DNA of 64,000 bases. It comes from Pilimelia terevasa (lineage in GTDB: Bacteria; Actinomycetota; Actinomycetes; Mycobacteriales; Micromonosporaceae). Below, piece after piece: positions 62,373 to 64,000 of the stretch. Position 1 is the first letter of the stretch. Each line of letters starts with the position of its first letter. The stretch is taken from NCBI RefSeq assembly GCF_014647915.1, contig NZ_BMQC01000004.1:186001-250000 (forward strand), read 5' to 3'. Position numbers and translations under genes: made by a program. The notes under the pieces were generated by a model that worked only from the letters and a program-made list of their open reading frames with translations, searched no databases and was not told the DNA's origin.

Positions 62373-64000
62373 TCAGCCGGCGAAGTGGCCCCAGCGGGGC
62401 GCCAGGTCCGTCCACGGGCCCTGGTCGGCGACCTCGCCGCCGACGAGGACCACCACGTGGTCGGCCTGCTGGAGCGCGGCGCGTTTCGACGTCGAGCCCA
62501 CGACCGTGACGCCGTGCGCGCGCAGCGCCCGCCACAGCTCCAGCTCCGTCGTGACGTCGAGCGCGGAGGACACGTCGTCGGCGACCAGCAGCTCGGCGCG
62601 GGCCGCGAGCGCCCGCGCCAGCGCCACGCGCTGGAGCTGACCGCCCGACAGCCGGGTGCCCTTGTGGCCGATGACCAGCTCCAGCCCCTGGCCCGTACCC
62701 GCGAGGTCGTGCTCCAGTTGCGCCGCGGCCACCGCCGTGGCCGCGTCCACCTCGCGGCCGAGCGCGATGTTCTCCGCGAGGGTGCCGGACAGCACGCGCG
62801 GGACCTGGCCCACGTACGCGACCTGGTTCGGCCGCAGGAACAGCTCCGGCTCCGTCACCGGCCGGGAGTTCCAGCGCAGGGCGCCGGTGTGGTGCACGAT
62901 GCCCGCCAGCGCGCGCAGCAGCGACGACTTGCCCGAGCCCACCGGGCCCAGCACCAGCACCAACTGGCCTCGCCGCACCGTCAGCTCGACGTCGCGCACG
63001 CCGAGCCTGCCGTCGTCGTGCACGGCGCTGAAGCCGACCAGTTCGAGCCGCTGCAGCGGCATCCGCTCCGGCACGGCCGGTGCCGCAGCGGTGCCCGCGG
63101 CGATGTCCACGCCCGGGACGTCCGCCGAGTAGTTGGCTTCGCCCACCATGTCGACGGTGCGCCGGGTCCACACCCGCGCCGACGGCAGCGCCGACACGAC
63201 CGACGCCGTCGTCCACGCGAACCAGCCCGCCGAACCCAGCATCGCCACCGTGATCAGCACCGCCGCGGGCGACAGGCCACCGTGCAGGTACATCGCCCAC
63301 GCGCCGATCGGCAGCAGGCTGCTCGCCAGGCCCGGCGTCGACCGTGCCCACACCTGCACCGCGACCTCCCGGCGCTGCCGGTCGCTGCGCGCGACCTCCA
63401 GCCGCGTCAGGTGCGCCAGCAGGGGCCGCGTCGCCCCGGCCAGCTTGACCGTGCGCGCCGCCGACAGCGTCGACACCAGGCCCGTGGCGAAAGCCGCGCG
63501 GGCCCCGACGGTGCGCTGCGCCGCGCGGGCCATCGCCCGCCCGAACAGCGTCGCCGCCAGGCCCGAGATCACCATCGCGCCGAGGAAGAACAGCGCCGGT
63601 ACGGGGGTGCCGGCGACCCACACCACGACGACGAGTGCCAGCAGGCAGGTGACCTGGTCGATCAGGTTGTCGGCGAGCTGCACGACCCGCTCGGTGTCGC
63701 CGCCCTGCGCCACGACCTCGGCGGGCGTGTGCCTGCTGACCCGCCGCGGGCCGGTCTGCCCGTGTACCAGGCGCAGGCTGATTCGCAGCATCTGCCGGAC
63801 CCACCACTCCGGGAACAGCCTCATCGCCCAGCGGCTCATCGGGATCGTGACCAGCATCGCCACGACGATCGCGGCCATCGGCGGCCACGGGCTGCCGCGC
63901 CCGTCAACCACGTCCGCCCACAGCCAGGGCAGCACCGAGCCCTCGAAGCCCAGCACCGTCAGGCCGAGGAAGAACAGCACGCCGGTCATGCCGAACCGCT
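62373..64000 (-). CDS. ABC transporter, fused permease and ATPase, runs past the right edge
   Basis: At least 538 residues are visible; an ATG at 63989 is the first start in the window, but the frame stays open to the edge, so the true start may lie outside. Membrane helices fill the N-terminal half. The ATPase has Walker A GPVGSGKSS, signature LSGGQLQR and Walker B LLVADDVSSALD. The catalytic Glu after Walker B is Asp, and the H-loop histidine is absent (GSTSKRAAL where a His would lie). It may be a degenerate site in a heterodimer whose partner gene lies further right. Confidence 0.85.
   Translation of the reverse strand, partial: RFGMTGVLFFLGLTVLGFEGSVLPWLWADVVDGRGSPWPPMAAIVVAMLVTIPMSRWAMRLFPEWWVRQMLRISLRLVHGQTGPRRVSRHTPAEVVAQGGDTERVVQLADNLIDQVTCLLALVVVVWVAGTPVPALFFLGAMVISGLAATLFGRAMARAAQRTVGARAAFATGLVSTLSAARTVKLAGATRPLLAHLTRLEVARSDRQRREVAVQVWARSTPGLASSLLPIGAWAMYLHGGLSPAAVLITVAMLGSAGWFAWTTASVVSALPSARVWTRRTVDMVGEANYSADVPGVDIAAGTAAAPAVPERMPLQRLELVGFSAVHDDGRLGVRDVELTVRRGQLVLVLGPVGSGKSSLLRALAGIVHHTGALRWNSRPVTEPELFLRPNQVAYVGQVPRVLSGTLAENIALGREVDAATAVAAAQLEHDLAGTGQGLELVIGHKGTRLSGGQLQRVALARALAARAELLVADDVSSALDVTTELELWRALRAHGVTVVGSTSKRAALQQADHVVVLVGGEVADQGPWTDLAPRWGHFAG

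Overview
The window is very GC-rich, with near-universal G/C third positions, GTG starts and 4-base ATGA/GTGA gene overlaps. Its gene content is actinobacterial: a SufR-led suf operon, fabG-inhA-hemH, the small families DUF3097, TIGR04222 and acVLRF1, an AcnR-like repressor near aconitase, and a SigK/RskA-like pair. A Micromonosporaceae-like chromosome is my best guess; genus cannot be settled from sequence alone. I saw no rRNA, tRNA, CRISPR array, transposase or phage gene.

Layout: 1-7350 holds a partial heme A synthase gene (ctaA) divergent from a complete iron-sulfur assembly operon (sufR-B-D-Rieske-C-S-U-T) that ends at a perfect 18-bp hairpin. 7.4-10.4 kb has two closely related secreted trypsin-like proteases with near-copy promoters, on either side of a LysE-type exporter. 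10.5-17.2 kb holds an acVLRF1-type peptidyl-tRNA hydrolase, a YpfJ-type metallopeptidase, an ABC-F ATPase, a small HTH protein, an enoyl-CoA hydratase and an ABC exporter. 17.2-20.4 kb (minus strand) is the most interesting segment: a TIGR04222-type membrane protein with a Gly/Cys-rich C-terminal tail, translationally coupled to a DUF692/MNIO enzyme and then to a small partner protein, which suggests a ribosomally made, membrane-tethered modified peptide.

20.5-29.1 kb has an AcnR-like repressor, a HAD protein lacking its nucleophile, an NlpC/P60 hydrolase with a coupled lipoprotein, aconitase with a putative IdeR box and promoter, a secreted coiled-coil cell-wall protein and aminopeptidase P. 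29.3-35.8 kb has asparagine synthetase, a secreted M4 metalloprotease, a hotdog thioesterase and two PH-domain membrane proteins. 36.2-44 kb is a housekeeping block: fabG, inhA, hemH, DUF3097, NfeD, an SPFH protein, a TrmH-type methyltransferase and a YdjM-like membrane protein.

44-56.3 kb is more accessory. It has a hybrid-input histidine kinase with a relic of a response regulator beside it, an ATP-dependent DNA ligase, a multiply broken FAD monooxygenase pseudogene, a HEPN-motif zinc-ribbon protein of lower GC, two tandem secreted repeat proteins, a membrane diguanylate cyclase and an RTX protein. 56.4-64 kb has an MMPL transporter divergent from a MarR regulator, an ECF sigma/anti-sigma pair divergent from a fasciclin-domain protein, a short-chain dehydrogenase and an ABC transporter that runs off the window.
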